From Neurospora crassa OR74A (Eukaryota; Ascomycota; Sordariomycetes; Sordariales; Sordariaceae), in contig NC_026501.1 in NCBI RefSeq assembly GCF_000182925.2, positions 6,365,917-6,429,916 on the forward strand: a stretch of 64,000 bases of DNA, written 5' to 3'. Below are positions 1-11,179 of the stretch, piece after piece. The notes under the pieces are model-generated. The model made no database searches and was not told the origin of the DNA. It saw nothing but the letters and a program-made list of their open reading frames with translations. Position 1 is the stretch's first letter, and each line of letters begins with the position of its first letter. Both the position numbers and the translations under genes were made by a program.

Positions 1-819
1 CACCTCCCGAATACGAACGTTACGGGTAAGTCTCAGACCAAATCCCATGCGCGCTCGAGTCGAGCTGACACTTTTCGTTTGGATGGCAGAATCATGATTA
101 CGCCTTATGAAATCGGATGGGCTAGTATATCGATGGAGTCGCCACAGGTAAAAAAAGCTGAGCGGTTGTTCTGGCCTAAGCCTGTTGCGTTGTCGCTATG
201 GGCCGTCGCTACCACCCTTGCGAAGAAGAAAGCGATGGAGGTTTCGCAGTTTTTCGGTCTTTCGGGTCTTTTCACCCCTTCGGAGCCCCCGGTGCAACGA
301 GCTCAGGGAACCGGAACAACTGGACTGCCTTCGACGGTCACTGGTGACGTTCAGAGAATGATGGACCACATCCGACGACAGGCAACACAACGACCGGAGG
401 ATGTGCAGGACCCTGGTGCCCTGGTCTCGGCAAGGAGTATGGATTCCGACGCTGCTGCGCAGAACAAGGGGATACTTACAACCATGAATCGACCCCCTCC
501 CAGCAAAGAGCCGCCCAAGGCCGGCGAAGAGAAAAAGGATCAGGAATGGGCTTTGGCTCAGCTACGGGAATTCATCGGGCTCAGCCCATGGGAGATATTC
601 ACCAAGACGTACAGGAAGGTGTGGAAACCAATTCGACCTGATCCACCTCGCGGGTCGATGGCCTTTGCCGGTATGATCGAATTTGAGACGAAGAAGCATT
701 GGTTAACAGCATACGTCACGGCTTGGTACAACCCAGGGACGCGAACTTTCGACCCCAACAACTTTACGATTACTGTCACGAGGTTGACGAACAAGCAAGT
801 CCACCCCTTGGTCCGTTAA
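1..819 (+). CDS. 3' part of an unrecognised conserved-looking gene, with one intron
   Basis: The gene enters from the left edge and ends at the TAA at 817-819. I read an intron at 26-89 (64 nt): donor GTAAGT at 26, branch-like GCTGAC at 64-69, acceptor CAG at 87-89. Joining 1-25 to 90-819 gives a continuous frame reading PPEYERYG then IMITPYEIGWASIS. Without splicing the frame also stays open, so the intron rests on its signals and on the more protein-like join. The visible C-terminal part (about 250 residues) has a low-complexity Pro/Gln/Asp middle, then a compact C-terminal domain of about 80 residues rich in Trp and aromatic residues (WALAQLREFIGL, WKPIRPDPPRGSMAFAGMI) ending in HPLVR. There is no signal peptide or clear membrane segment in the visible part. 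I do not recognise the family; the tidy C-terminal domain suggests a real conserved fungal protein. Confidence 0.7.
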   Translation, partial: HLPNTNVTGKSQTKSHARSSRADTFRLDGRIMITPYEIGWASISMESPQVKKAERLFWPKPVALSLWAVATTLAKKKAMEVSQFFGLSGLFTPSEPPVQRAQGTGTTGLPSTVTGDVQRMMDHIRRQATQRPEDVQDPGALVSARSMDSDAAAQNKGILTTMNRPPPSKEPPKAGEEKKDQEWALAQLREFIGLSPWEIFTKTYRKVWKPIRPDPPRGSMAFAGMIEFETKKHWLTAYVTAWYNPGTRTFDPNNFTITVTRLTNKQVHPLVR

Positions 820-3218
820 CACAAGATGTTGTGTTGCGATACAATGGCAGAGGAGGTCTTTGTTTCGATGGGAGCCTTCTTCTCAGTTCTTTGATTTCTT
901 TATATCAGCATGCTGGAGTGTAGCATTGTCATGGGACGGCGTTACGTGGAATAGGCTTCGATAAAAGCATGGCAATTTGACAAGTTGTGTTGGTCAGCTT
1001 GGTAAAATTGTACAGAGCGGGCAGACTAGGGGTTTGAGTTTCGGAAGAGATACCACAATAGACACCAGGAGTGGTAGTGCTTGGGATATGGATTTCAACA
1101 ATGAATCACATAGTATTCCTCAGCCTATCAATTGAATAATCAAACGCGCCGAGTGTCTTGAGCGCTGTCGAGCATTGCTGTGTGTCATGTTTTGCGTGGC
1201 TCGGGGCCCGGAAGCCGGGCTTGGCGATCATCACAAGTAGTAACGGAATGCCAAGACCCGGGCTCGCTGCCAAGGCCGGATCCTTACCTCCAGCGCCGAG
1301 AGCTGTTTTCTACACTATACCACAACGCACTTCGGCTTGGTCCGGCCTCTTCTTTACAGCTTCTCGCATCATCTAACATCTACTTTGGGGATGTCAGAAT
1401 TCTTTCTCGGCTATATCATAGTATGAACATTGCCCGTAGACGGATCGTCTAGTAAGACTCGAGTGTCTGATAGCGTAATTGTCGTTCATGCCGGGCCGGG
1501 GCCATCTGCCACCTTTGGAGGGCCGAACCAACACTCAACACTCTCCAATAAAAGCTCTTGCAAAAACGATTACGATATTTGTGATTTTAGAATGCTTCAA
1601 GATTGTGAAAGAGAAGTCTCATAAACTTACGGGAAACATACAACGTTTCAAACGCAGGAGTTCTCCGTTGCCTGTTTCGCGGTTACGATGTTAGTGGTAT
1701 TGATGGGAAAATGTGCACGTTTTATGACCGTTTAGAAATGGATGACGGCGTTGTTCTTATTTGGCAGACCTGAGTCTGCCCGGCGAAGGTGTGTGTAATT
1801 TGTAGAAATTACATTTCCTTATTGATGATTTCTGTTGATTCCTTGTGGTGATGCGCAGCATGTGGCACTCCAAGCGTCTACCATAGTTCACATTGTAGAG
1901 TCAACTAGTTGACATATCAACTATATGATACGGAATTAAAGGTTGAATGTCCGCTTAGGGTGTGATTATAGTACAGTTGAATATCAGCCGCGATCGCTTC
2001 AAATGGGTGGGAAGGGCGGGGACAGCCGATCCGGGCTGTTAGCGTTCTAGACAAAGCGCTTCAAGGATGAACGAAGTCTATTTTCGGTGGGTGTGAGAAT
2101 AGCGAGAGAGTTAGTTGTTGGATGATTTGCGAGTTTCTGTGGTTCCTAGTGGACCAAGTTCTGTTAAGCATGGGTATGAAATGAAAAGGTACAATATCTC
2201 ATCTCAGTCTCAAGGAACTCGTTTGCTCCCATATTCAGACGTATCGTAGAAGTCCGCTGCTGTAACTTGAGCTGAGCTGGTTGAATCAAGCACTTGAGTA
2301 TGGTACTGAAAGCCTTTCTCAGTAGATCCCTTGATCGATTACGAGTTCTTTTCGCGGCAACTCTTCAAAGTCGTCTGTTGTTTTGAGGTCAAGTAGTACT
2401 CGTACCTGATTAAAAACATTGGATGCCCGAGAACCCACGGCCCTGCATCAACATGGACTGAGCTTTATTTCAGGGCCGTTAAACGGTACTTGCGTGCTGT
2501 TATCTGTTGCGGTATGCATGGGAGTTACTCGGATCATCTGTGCACAATCGTGCATACCTAAGCCCCAAGGCGTTCGCCCAAGCTCCTGTTACGAACAGAC
2601 CGCTTCCCAAACATCTAGACCTAGTCTCCAAACACTTGCAGCTCGTCTGCCCCATGGGGCGTTGTTTCATGGCATGTGCGTCTAAGCAGATCGCCATTCA
2701 AGCGCGTTACAAAACTGTGCAAGATAACTTCATGGCAGGGATCCCTATACAAAACTTTACGTCGTTGCTGGCCTCTGTTCTCTTTTCTCAAATCATATCA
2801 CATCTAATTACCTTTATGTCTTCCCATTAGGTGTCTATTCGAAGTGGCGATGAAACACCACCCCAAACGCAAAGTCCGTGGCCGATCATGCCTGGGCAAA
2901 TAGAACACCAAAAGCAACTGTTTACTATCTCGATCCAAAATAACCTTCGCCGCACTGACTCTCCCATTGTTGCCTCTCCATTCAATCTCTCAACTGTCCA
3001 GTCACTAAGTTTCCCTTCCCAAACAGTCTACATGGTAGCTGGCTACCTCAAACTGGTTCTGCTATAACCTGGGGTGTTTTCCTTGTATATATAATCCCAT
3101 ATCGTTTCATATCGATCATTTCCCATGTTCAAACTTTCATCGCCGTACGAGCCACTCAGCCTATAGTACCTCCGCCGAGGTCCTAGAGCCAGCAAATTGG
3201 TCGATACTAGAGCTCACA
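820..3218. other. Intergenic region, no supported gene
   Basis: About 2.4 kb of ordinary composition. Short open frames occur on both strands, but none has protein-like composition, intron support or a recognisable motif. It must hold the 3' UTR of the gene ending at 819 and the promoter of the transporter starting at 3219. A TATA-like TATATATAA tract lies at about 3086-3094 and C/T-rich stretches precede it, as in many fungal promoters. A perfect 14-bp palindrome (GTCAACTAGTTGAC) sits at 1900-1913. Confidence 0.6.
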
Positions 3219-5363
3219 ATGGCATTGTCTGTGGACGACAAGCGACCAGTCGTGGTCGATGCTCAGAGGCTCTCCACATCTTGGGAGAACCGCGGTACGA
3301 TACATACTCTGAGTGACGACAACAACAGCAACAACACCAACCAACCAGAAACAGCCGTACCAGACCCAACACCAGATCCGCCTACTATCGAGCCACCAAG
3401 TGCTACAAAACCTGACCAGTCGAATTTCTGGCACTTGAAGAGTCCTCAACCTCCTACTTCTCCCTTTTCATATCGGCCAAAACATGAGAGGACAGAAAGC
3501 ACAGAGAGTACAGCAAGCCAATCCACTCAAGCCTCAAGCAGCACCGAAGTAGACGAGAAGTTCGAGGGCCAAGGCAAATCAGACAAAGCATCAGCGACGA
3601 CGTCAGTAACTCAGATTGAAGGCATCAACAGCTCAGGCCTACCAGAACCGCCCTATCATGTTTTCACCAAAAAGGAAAAATGGCTGGTCACGGGCATCAT
3701 CGCAGTGGCGGGTCTCTTCTCTCCTCTCTCCAGCAATATCTACTTTCCGGCCTTGGGGGCCATTGCCAATGTTAGTCGCCCGTGTGAGCAGAAGAAGGGT
3801 TCCAAGAGAGGTAGAGAGCATCGCTAACCTACTCTCAGTCTATCCACATCGACATCGCGCTTGTATCCTTGACTGTAACCATCTACATGGCAGTGCAAGC
3901 GTTTGCCCCCTCCTTCTGGGGTCCCCTAAGCGACACGTGCGGACGCCGTGTCACTTTCATCGGGACCTTTGTTGTTTTCCTCATTGCCAACATTGCATTG
4001 GCTTTCAGCAAGAATTTTGCCATGTTGATGGTATTTCGAGCTATTCAGGCATTTGGTAGTGCTGCTACCATTTCTGTCGGTACGTCAGACTCGTCGTTTT
4101 TCCTATTTTCGCCGAAGATCAAGCATTAACTGTGTCCGCTTAATTAGGAGGAGGTGTTCTTGGTGATATTACGACAGCAAAGGAGCGTGGCGGCTATATG
4201 GCAGGGTTTAGCGCAGGTGAGTCCAATCCGTATCGATGTGGTTGAGAAGGAAAGGGCATGACTGACAAATTTCCCATTCATCAGTCCGCATGTTTGGTCT
4301 ATCCATGGGCCCAGTCATCGGAGGCATCATTACTGAGTATCTCGGCTTCCACGCAATTTTCTGGTTTCTCTTTGTTCTTGGTAGCATTACGCTGGGAGCG
4401 ATCTTGCTTTTCCTCCCGGAAACCCTCCGCCGAGTAGCCGAGAACGGCACCGTCCCACTCAAGGGCATTCACCGTCCTTTCTTCGACCGTCAGCTCCGGC
4501 AGCGCTACTGGATAGAAAGGGACGCCACTCGGGAAGAAGACGACATCACCGCTCCCCCACCCAAGCTGACCTGCTCTACTCTCTTCGCCTCCTTCCGCTT
4601 CATGGCCGAAAAGGACGTCATCGTCACCCTCTTCTTCGGCGCCATCGTCTACACAGTCTGGAGCATGGTGACCTCCTCCACCACGGCCCTATTCCAGCCG
4701 CGCTTCGGCCTCGGTGACCTGCAAACCGGTCTGATCTTCATCCCCAACGGCATCGGCTGCATCTGCGGTTCCTTGCTCTCGGGCAAGATCATGAACCGCG
4801 ATTATAAGATCGTCGAGACCGATTACCGCGCCTCCCACCACCTCTCGAGCTCCGTCGAGATCAACCGCAAGAAGCTGGCCGACTTCCCCATCTCGCGCGC
4901 CCGTCTGCGTTCGTCGCTGTACTTTGTCATTCCTTTTATCATTTGCGTCGCGGGATACGGATTTGCCATCACCAGCCCTCGCCTCGGCACTGAAAAGAAG
5001 GCAATGGCCCTGCCCCTGGTCTTGCAGTTCTTCATCGCCTTCACCCAGATGGGCTTGTTCAATCTGAACAGCACCCTTATGGTGGACCTCTACCCAGGAG
5101 CGAGCGCGAGCGCGTCGGCGGTCAATAACCTTGTGAGGTGTCTGATTGGCGCTGTTGGCGTCGCGCTGGTACAGTTCATCATTGACGCGATTGGCGCGGG
5201 ATTGACGTTCCTTCTTCTTGCTATTGTCACTGCAGCTTTTACACCATTGCTTTGGCTAGAGTGGAGGTTTGGGGAGCGCTGGCGAAGAGAGCGGGTGGAA
5301 AGGCTAGAGAGGGAGAAGGCGGAGAAGAGAGCGGCTGAGGGTGGGGAGGCTGGTCAGGCGTAG
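3219..5363 (+). CDS. MFS drug:H+ antiporter, DHA1 (QDR/AQR-like) family
   Basis: Four exons: 3219-3770, 3839-4079, 4148-4216 and 4285-5363, giving 646 aa. Introns are 3771-3838 (GTTAGT, branch GCTAAC, CAG), 4080-4147 (GTACGT, TAG) and 4217-4284 (GTGAGT, branch ACTGAC, CAG); each is exactly 68 nt and all joins are in frame. The start is the first ATG of the frame, in context CACAATGGC. Residues 1-150 are a hydrophilic Ser/Thr/Pro-rich cytosolic tail. TM1 begins near 155 (WLVTGIIAVAGLFSPLSSNIYFPAL). MFS motif A, GPLSDTCGRR, is at 212-221, followed by the DHA1-typical RAIQAFGSAATISVGGGVLGD and SMGPVIGG. A charged loop separates the two six-helix halves, and the C-tail is Glu/Arg-rich. This layout is that of plasma-membrane QDR1/2/3- or AQR1-type pumps exporting drugs, polyamines or weak acids. 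The substrate cannot be read from sequence. Confidence 0.93.
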
Positions 5364-6922
5364 AGAGCTGTAAGAAGCTGGTCGAGTCTCTGAGAGGTTG
5401 GTGGTTGTCGTGGTCATTCTATCTCTCGTATGATCGGTTTGTATTTTGGACGGCTGGACGGACGACGTTGACCGTTTTGGGTAGAGTTTGGAGCAAAGGA
5501 GCTGGTCTCTCTGGTTATCGCTGGTTTCTGCTGTATTTGTATCAGCTATTGAAGCGTTCACGCAAGCAGTTGACAGTCTTGGGATTTGAAGGGTTAATGG
5601 AACCCGGGGGCGTTGGTACATTTTGCTAGAGATAGACTAGAGCTGGAAAGCCCGATTGTTAAAGTGGGCTGGATACCATGGCGGTGACGGATAGACAAAA
5701 GTCGTTTGAACGACTCGCGATTGAATAGAGGTAATCGGATCTGGCGTCAAGCAGAACTGTTCAGCATTGCTTAGTTCCAAGTTGTGATTCCTGCCCGCCG
5801 ATTCCAGTGTCGACTGCCTCGCCCTCACGTGCTGTCATGGTGTCCGGATTGGTGGAGAATGCTATGATTACTGCGGAGGCCATGCAAACTTGAATGGTTG
5901 GTCAGTGCTTCCCTCTCCTCTCCTTCTGTCAGTGCAGTGCAAGAGCCTACCTCTAGTCATACTACGAGCCAGGTTCTCGAATTCGGAAGGAGCACCTCTT
6001 CGTTCTTGTTGTGGCCTTGATCACCACTTCCACAACCTGGTCCGGTGAAGGTCCCAGGTCAGGTTCCAGCTTCGCCTCTCTGGCGGTGTCCAGTTTCCAT
6101 TACCCGAGAGCTTTCGACATTCCATCCCATCACAAAATTTCAGCCCTTGAAATCGCGGTGTTTTTGTCGAACGAGTTCGATCCCGTTTGTTTACTCCCCT
6201 TCCCTTTTGGGACACAGAGTGGGGCATTTGCATGGGGTTTGACGGTTCTTGGCAGGGGTGCGAGTGGTCCCATTGGTTCAAGTGGTCTGGACCGCGGCGA
6301 CAGCCAACATGGGATGGCAAAAGAGCTTTCATTCACTCGACGATTGTTGGTCGTAGGTTTATAATTGGCAATTGACATGACTATTTGGACATTCTTGGAA
6401 AGTCATAGCATCTGTATTGGGGTTGATGAGAGCTCCTTAGACAGAAGATGATAGTAGGTTGCCGACTGAACTTGATAGGTAGAGGTATCTAAGGATGGTT
6501 GAACTTCGCAGGATCAGGTTGCGACATGGGACACTCGGGCATCATTTTTGCAAAAGAACTCCAAGAATAGAAATATCAGTGTGTATAGGTATAAGTTCTA
6601 TTGTCTGGCATTTCCAGATCTTGATATGAGATTGAGGGTGGTTGTTCTTGAGACCATCGAGATGCGCGGCGTCCGAGTTTCCGTCCGTGCCGCTGTCCAG
6701 GCGTCAGGAACAAAGGCGACCTCAATCTTCTTTCAGCATTGTTGTCGCGGCTGTCACGAGGTTTTCTTTGTGCAGTCTATAATCTGCGTACAATTTCATT
6801 GATCAATGCTTTGTGATGCATAAAGGGTTGATGTCCCGTTAGTGACAACGGCAACGAACAACATCTCGAGGTTGGACTTCTGCCGCTTTTCGTGGGTTTG
6901 TCCACATCAAGTACTCAACCAA
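5364..6922. other. Intergenic region, no supported gene
   Basis: 3' UTR of the MFS gene followed by about 1.4 kb without a credible coding region. Several overlapping open frames near 6,000-6,380 occur in multiple frames and on both strands, which is what normal-GC non-coding DNA gives, and none looks like a protein. Confidence 0.55.
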
Positions 6923-7281
6923 GGCTGTTCGTAGATTGTTCGTCTTGTTCAAAAGAACGTTTGTCCTGTTTCATTATGGCTGTTCTGGGCTGTTCTTTTG
7001 TCTGCTATGGTTGTTCGTGGGACAGCAGACCTGGACGGACCTTGGCGAAAGCCTCGTCCGATATCACATTTTAGAAGAACTATACAGATTCTCCATGAAT
7101 GAACAGCTTCTATGTTTGCTCCGTCTTAAATGGGCTGTTCAGTATGGGATGACAGCAACCTCCAACCTGTACGATGAACAGCTGGGCAATCTGGGACTGT
7201 TCACGCAGCATAACCAGAACAGCCAACCTGAACCGACCTGAACTCGGCTGTTCGCAGGTTGAGAACACTAAAACACTGTTC
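6923..7281. promoter_or_regulatory. Cluster of GGCTGTTC / GAACAGCC motifs upstream of the glycosyltransferase gene
   Basis: In 359 bp the pentamer TGTTC or its complement GAACA occurs 14 times, at 6926, 6937, 6946, 6981, 6991, 7012, 7101, 7136, 7176, 7198, 7217, 7249, 7263 and 7277. Random DNA of this length would give fewer than one. Six are the full octamer GGCTGTTC (6923, 6978, 6988, 7133, 7246) or GAACAGCC (7217). Both orientations occur and spacing is irregular, so it is not a simple tandem repeat. The cluster ends about 300 bp before the ATG at 7576 and about 185 bp before a probable 5' UTR intron, where upstream activating sites are expected. Inference: a multi-site platform for one transcription factor. 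A decayed repeat is the alternative. Confidence 0.5.
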
Positions 7282-7466
7282 ACTCCTGGCGACCTTGAAA
7301 GGTGACTGTCGAGATCTGAGGTCGCATAAAAGTCGTCCGCCGCACCCAAGAGCTGATCCATTTTGCTTCCTCCCAAAACTGCTTCGACAGACAATCGTCA
7401 GACGACCAAAGTCAATCGACACTCTGCGATCTCAAGGGACCTCAAGCAACCCACAACAACTTCTCA

Positions 7467-7525
7467 GTAAGTATACCATCCGCACCCATCTTAGGAGGCA
7501 TCAAGTACTTACCCATTCTCAATAG
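7467..7525 (+). other. Probable 5' UTR intron of the glycosyltransferase gene
   Basis: A donor GTAAGT at 7467-7472 and an acceptor AATAG ending at 7525 bound 59 nt, with a pyrimidine stretch before the acceptor and a branch-like CTTACC near 7508-7513. The length matches the other introns in the window. It ends 50 nt before the start codon in a C/A-rich leader. It rests on splice signals alone. Confidence 0.5.
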
Positions 7526-7575
7526 TCAATCATCGCAACAATCTCCACCAACGACGACACTTCTTGATCGACATC

Positions 7576-9138
7576 ATGTCACCCACACACATTCCACCTA
7601 CCCAAAAGGGTAACCCTCTCTCGCCCTTATCGTGGCTCAAGCAAGCTTCCTTCAACATCTTGTGCATGGGTCTCGTCGTTGGCTTCATCCACTCTGGCAT
7701 CAAGAATCTTTCCAAGGGTGAAAAGGTCCTCTACTACTTCCTCGCTCTCTTCATCTGGCGTTATCTTCGCTTTTGCATCAACATCATCGGCTTCTGGACC
7801 TACAAAGCTGCCCCCATGCCCAAGAGCAACGCCAACTACCACCCCGGTCGCGATGTCACCGTCGTCATTCCCACGGTCGATCCCCTCGGTGTCGACTTCC
7901 ATGAGTGCCTCACTAGCTGCGCTCGCAACGGCCCCCGCAAGATCATCATTGTCACTGCCGGAGAAGATCTGTATGAGAAGACACTCGGCGCTGTAGCTCC
8001 CGTCATGGATGAGTTTCCTCTTGTCAACTTTCTGGTCACCCGTACAGAGATCGCCAACAAGCGCAAACAAGTTGCCCACGTCATCCGCTACATCAACACC
8101 CCGATCACAGTCCTTGTCGACGACCACGTCTTCTGGAACTCTCCCGACCTTCTCAAGTCCCTGCTTGCCCCCTTCGAAGACAACCAAGTTGGTATTGTTG
8201 GTACCAATAAGCGGGTCAGACGTCTCGAAGGTCTTTCTGTCTGGCGCCGCTTCTGGAACATGCTCGGTTGCCTGTACCTCGACCGTCACAACTTTGAGAT
8301 CCGCGCCACTAACGCCATTGACGGTGGTGTCTTTGTCGTTTCCGGTCGCACAGTTGGCATTCGCACTTGCATTCTCGAAGACAAGCAATTCCAGGCCGGC
8401 TACCTCCACGAGATGTTCTTCTTCGGTCTTCTCGGACCTCTCAACCCCGACGACGACAACTATATCGCCCGCTACATGGTTACCAACGGTTGGAAACTCA
8501 GGATTCAGTATACCAACGACGCAGAGATCGAGACCACCGTCGGTGTCGGCGAGCCTGTCCACACCAAGTTTCTCGGTCAGTGCCGCCGTTGGGCTAGATC
8601 AACTTGGAGGTCCAACGCCAGCAGCCTCTTCACCGAAGGCACTGTCTGGGCCACTCAGCCTTACTGCGTCTACGCCGTCTACCTGACCAGCTTCACCAAC
8701 TTTGCGCTCTTCACCGATGCCGCCCTGGTTTACCTCTTCACCCAGTCTTCCTGGTACTTCGACGCCGCGGAGCCCAAGTACGCCCTCGCCGCTCTTCTCT
8801 CCTGGATTATCTTCACCAAGACCATCAAGGTCTTCCGCTACTTTTCGACCTATCCTCAAGACATCTGGCTCTTCCCCGCCTACGTCCTCTTTGCCTACTT
8901 CCACTCTTTCATCAAGCTCTGGGCCCTCATCACCTTCTATGACCACGCCTGGTCCGGCCGCAACCTCGCCGCTTTGAACAAGGGCGAGAAGAAGGACGAC
9001 GCCAAGGAGCTGCCTCCTCAGGGCCTCTGCGACGACGGAGATATTAGCGACTTGGACATTGGTCCTTCCGAATCTCCAGTTCTCTTGAAGCCCATGGCCC
9101 CCAAGGGGTCCCAGTCTGCCACTATCACCAAGGCCTAA
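7576..9138 (+). CDS. cps-1: Family 2 glycosyltransferase, CPS-1/GT2-type polysaccharide synthase
   Basis: A single-exon gene of 520 aa. The ATG at 7576 (CATCATGTC) is the first in the frame; the few codons upstream contain none. Membrane segments lie at about 24-40 and 51-75, followed by a GT2 catalytic domain (about 92-345) and further membrane segments at about 360-455. Catalytic signatures: IPTVDP at 98-103; VDDH at 181-184 (UDP-sugar/metal site); GGVFVVSGRT at 250-259; DDD at 292-294, where the acceptor base lies in this family; and QCRRW at 335-339 (processive QxxRW). It should polymerise a UDP-sugar and extrude the chain through the plasma membrane. The family includes Cryptococcus Cps1 (hyaluronan synthase), Neurospora CPS-1 (cell-wall biosynthesis and female development) and the GT2 proteins needed for hyphal growth on solid surfaces in Zymoseptoria and Fusarium. 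The symbol follows Neurospora; the product made here is not determined by sequence. Confidence 0.92.
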   Translation: MSPTHIPPTQKGNPLSPLSWLKQASFNILCMGLVVGFIHSGIKNLSKGEKVLYYFLALFIWRYLRFCINIIGFWTYKAAPMPKSNANYHPGRDVTVVIPTVDPLGVDFHECLTSCARNGPRKIIIVTAGEDLYEKTLGAVAPVMDEFPLVNFLVTRTEIANKRKQVAHVIRYINTPITVLVDDHVFWNSPDLLKSLLAPFEDNQVGIVGTNKRVRRLEGLSVWRRFWNMLGCLYLDRHNFEIRATNAIDGGVFVVSGRTVGIRTCILEDKQFQAGYLHEMFFFGLLGPLNPDDDNYIARYMVTNGWKLRIQYTNDAEIETTVGVGEPVHTKFLGQCRRWARSTWRSNASSLFTEGTVWATQPYCVYAVYLTSFTNFALFTDAALVYLFTQSSWYFDAAEPKYALAALLSWIIFTKTIKVFRYFSTYPQDIWLFPAYVLFAYFHSFIKLWALITFYDHAWSGRNLAALNKGEKKDDAKELPPQGLCDDGDISDLDIGPSESPVLLKPMAPKGSQSATITKA

Positions 9139-9343
9139 GCTAGGAGGAGGACTTGTGCAAAGAAAAAGAATTGAAAACAAGCATAAAACAGGGCGAAAAA
9201 CATCAAAACAATCACCAAAACAGAATTTGCATTTTCGGGGCGTCACGGATCGGAATAACAAGAGAGAACAGGAAAAAGCATCATAGAGATCAGTATCACT
9301 GCACTACAACGGCATTCAGAATCTGCTTTTCATGGCGCACAAG

Positions 9344-9397
9344 AGGACAACAGGACATCAGGACATCAGGACAACAGGACAAGGGGACAACAGGACG
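9344..9397. repeat. Short minisatellite with GGACAACA/GGACATCA units
   Basis: About six to seven imperfect copies of an 8-bp unit, GGACAWCA, lie head to tail from 9344, interrupted once by GGACAAGG. It is about 205 bp past the stop of the glycosyltransferase gene, so probably in or just past its 3' UTR. No function is suggested. Confidence 0.8.
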
Positions 9398-10279
9398 GAA
9401 AGTTAAGGTTCATTGTACGATACCCCCCTCTGCTGGTTTCTTCGGTTCTCGGTTTTCGGTTTTCGGTCATTGGGCGAATGGGTTCTGCATTAATTCATTG
9501 CTTGAGGTATGAGATACTCTACAACAACATACCCGACGAAGAGCTGGCTCTTGAGGAAGGATGGATGGACAAAATCGGCTGGGGAGATGAATGGTTAGGA
9601 GGACGAGAACATGATGGTAATACGCTGGGATAATAGTAGAAGGGAGGGGAGGAGGAGATACGAAGTCAAGCATTGGCAGATAATATATGCTTGATCCAAA
9701 AACTGTGCTCGCTATGATCATGCAAAAGTGATGTGAAATGTTGAGAATTGCCTGTGACTTGACGTGACGCCTTTGGGCCTGAAGTACGGAAGCTGCTATG
9801 GTGCCTTGCATCTGCCTGCCGTGCTTGTGAACGGGTGTGAACCATGGACACTCAGTCGTACCTACCTCTATCTTGAAAGTTGATCGTTCGTCCTGCTATA
9901 AACTTCGGCGAAACAACTTTAAAAGTTAAGATCGACTGACAATGTATATAGTATCTTATTGTTGAACCGTGGAAACTACTTGGTACCGATTATTCCAGGA
10001 TGGACATGCCGTTTGCAATCGAACGCATTCGTCCATGTCGCAGCTCTTCGGGTATGCAATCGCAGTAAGCGCTCATGACTTGTGTTGTCCATTTTCATTG
10101 TCTCAAGACCTGGACAACCTTTTCATACGGTACTGGACTGTATATCACCTTATCTTGTCATTCTCGCGGATCCATGGCGTAGACGTAACCTCGGTGCAAG
10201 ACAAAAGTCATAACCACCGTCAACATATGGTTGATCAAACCCGCAAAAGTAAACCTCAAGGCACGACCAAATATCCGCA
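9398..10279. other. Intergenic region, no supported gene
   Basis: Nothing protein-like. C/T-rich and A/T-rich stretches occur, with no tRNA-like fold recognised. It separates the glycosyltransferase 3' end from the inverted-repeat element at 10,282. Confidence 0.5.
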
Positions 10280-10281
10280 TA

Positions 10282-10457
10282 CTTGGGGGGCTCTGGGCGC
10301 CATGGCTTCCTTTCCCCCTTCTTTTTACCGTCTAAAGAGGGGGCGCGGAAATTTTGGGACAGGATTTTCAGTTGGGACACATCAGGAATGTTGGCGTTTC
10401 CTATAGAAAAGTGTTAGCGAAGGGACTTCAGTTAGCCATTCCACTACGGAACCTTTT
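10282..10457 (+). repeat. Left terminal inverted repeat (176 bp)
   Basis: Pairs without gaps with 11,180-11,355. It starts CTTGGGGGG immediately after TA and ends with CTACGGAACCTTTT. The seven mismatches to the right arm are scattered, including a two-base cluster near 10,369. Confidence 0.9.
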
Positions 10458-11179
10458 TCTCAAATTCTCACAAAAAAAATAAGAAGCAAAAGGACACATG
10501 ACACAGGGTTTCCCTGTTGAGGGAAGCAGCACCCGTTGAAGGAAGTAACTACCTCTGCGATGCCTTTTGACATCCAACACGACCTGTTGTTTCACAGGAC
10601 AACGAAGCATTAGTGGCGGTTGTATATACCCGATAAATGCGTCAAGGACATGCTAGAGATGGTTCACGATTCGAAGCATCATTCCCGATATGATAGTCAA
10701 AGACTTGGCCTTAGGGATTACGTCGAGCATTGCCCAGAATGCTTGGAGAACGCTACATCAAAAAAGAGATCCCTCGGTGAAATTGAATCCCATTAACACA
10801 CTACCTATCCCCGGGTATCTGATTACGATCAATTTCGTTATCGTTCTACCCGCGTGTCTTGAGAGTAGGGTATTCAAAGCCCCTGAAGGGGGCTCTGATG
10901 TACCTAGAGGTAATTATAGCCGTCAGTGGCAAGCACGACAAGCGCACGCTGTGTATTTCGGGCCAGACAATTCGGACAGCAAAACGATAAAGGGAGGCTC
11001 TAGCCACCTATCTACTAGTATTATTGTACGATTGGGACTTGCCTTCCGTCATCATCTCTGATAGAAACCCCGTGTCGACATATTTAGAAAAGCGGTCTCA
11101 TCGTCAACCACGTTTGGCAGCTTAGTGCACACTAAACATAACAACATTTAGTGACCAAGATACATTCGGACTATTTTTG

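Noticed and set aside
7627-8562. 311-codon minus-strand frame inside the glycosyltransferase gene
   Set aside because: Antisense shadow of a codon-biased gene. The plus frame has all GT2 motifs; the minus frame is a low-complexity Val/Asp/Gly product.
8599-9261. 220-codon minus-strand frame over the glycosyltransferase 3' end
   Set aside because: Also an antisense shadow, Gly/Glu/Val-rich with no domain.
10690-11061. 123-codon frame inside the TIR element as a transposase
   Set aside because: Too short, no DDE/D-like spacing or helix-turn-helix visible, and no homologous feel; kept only as a remark.
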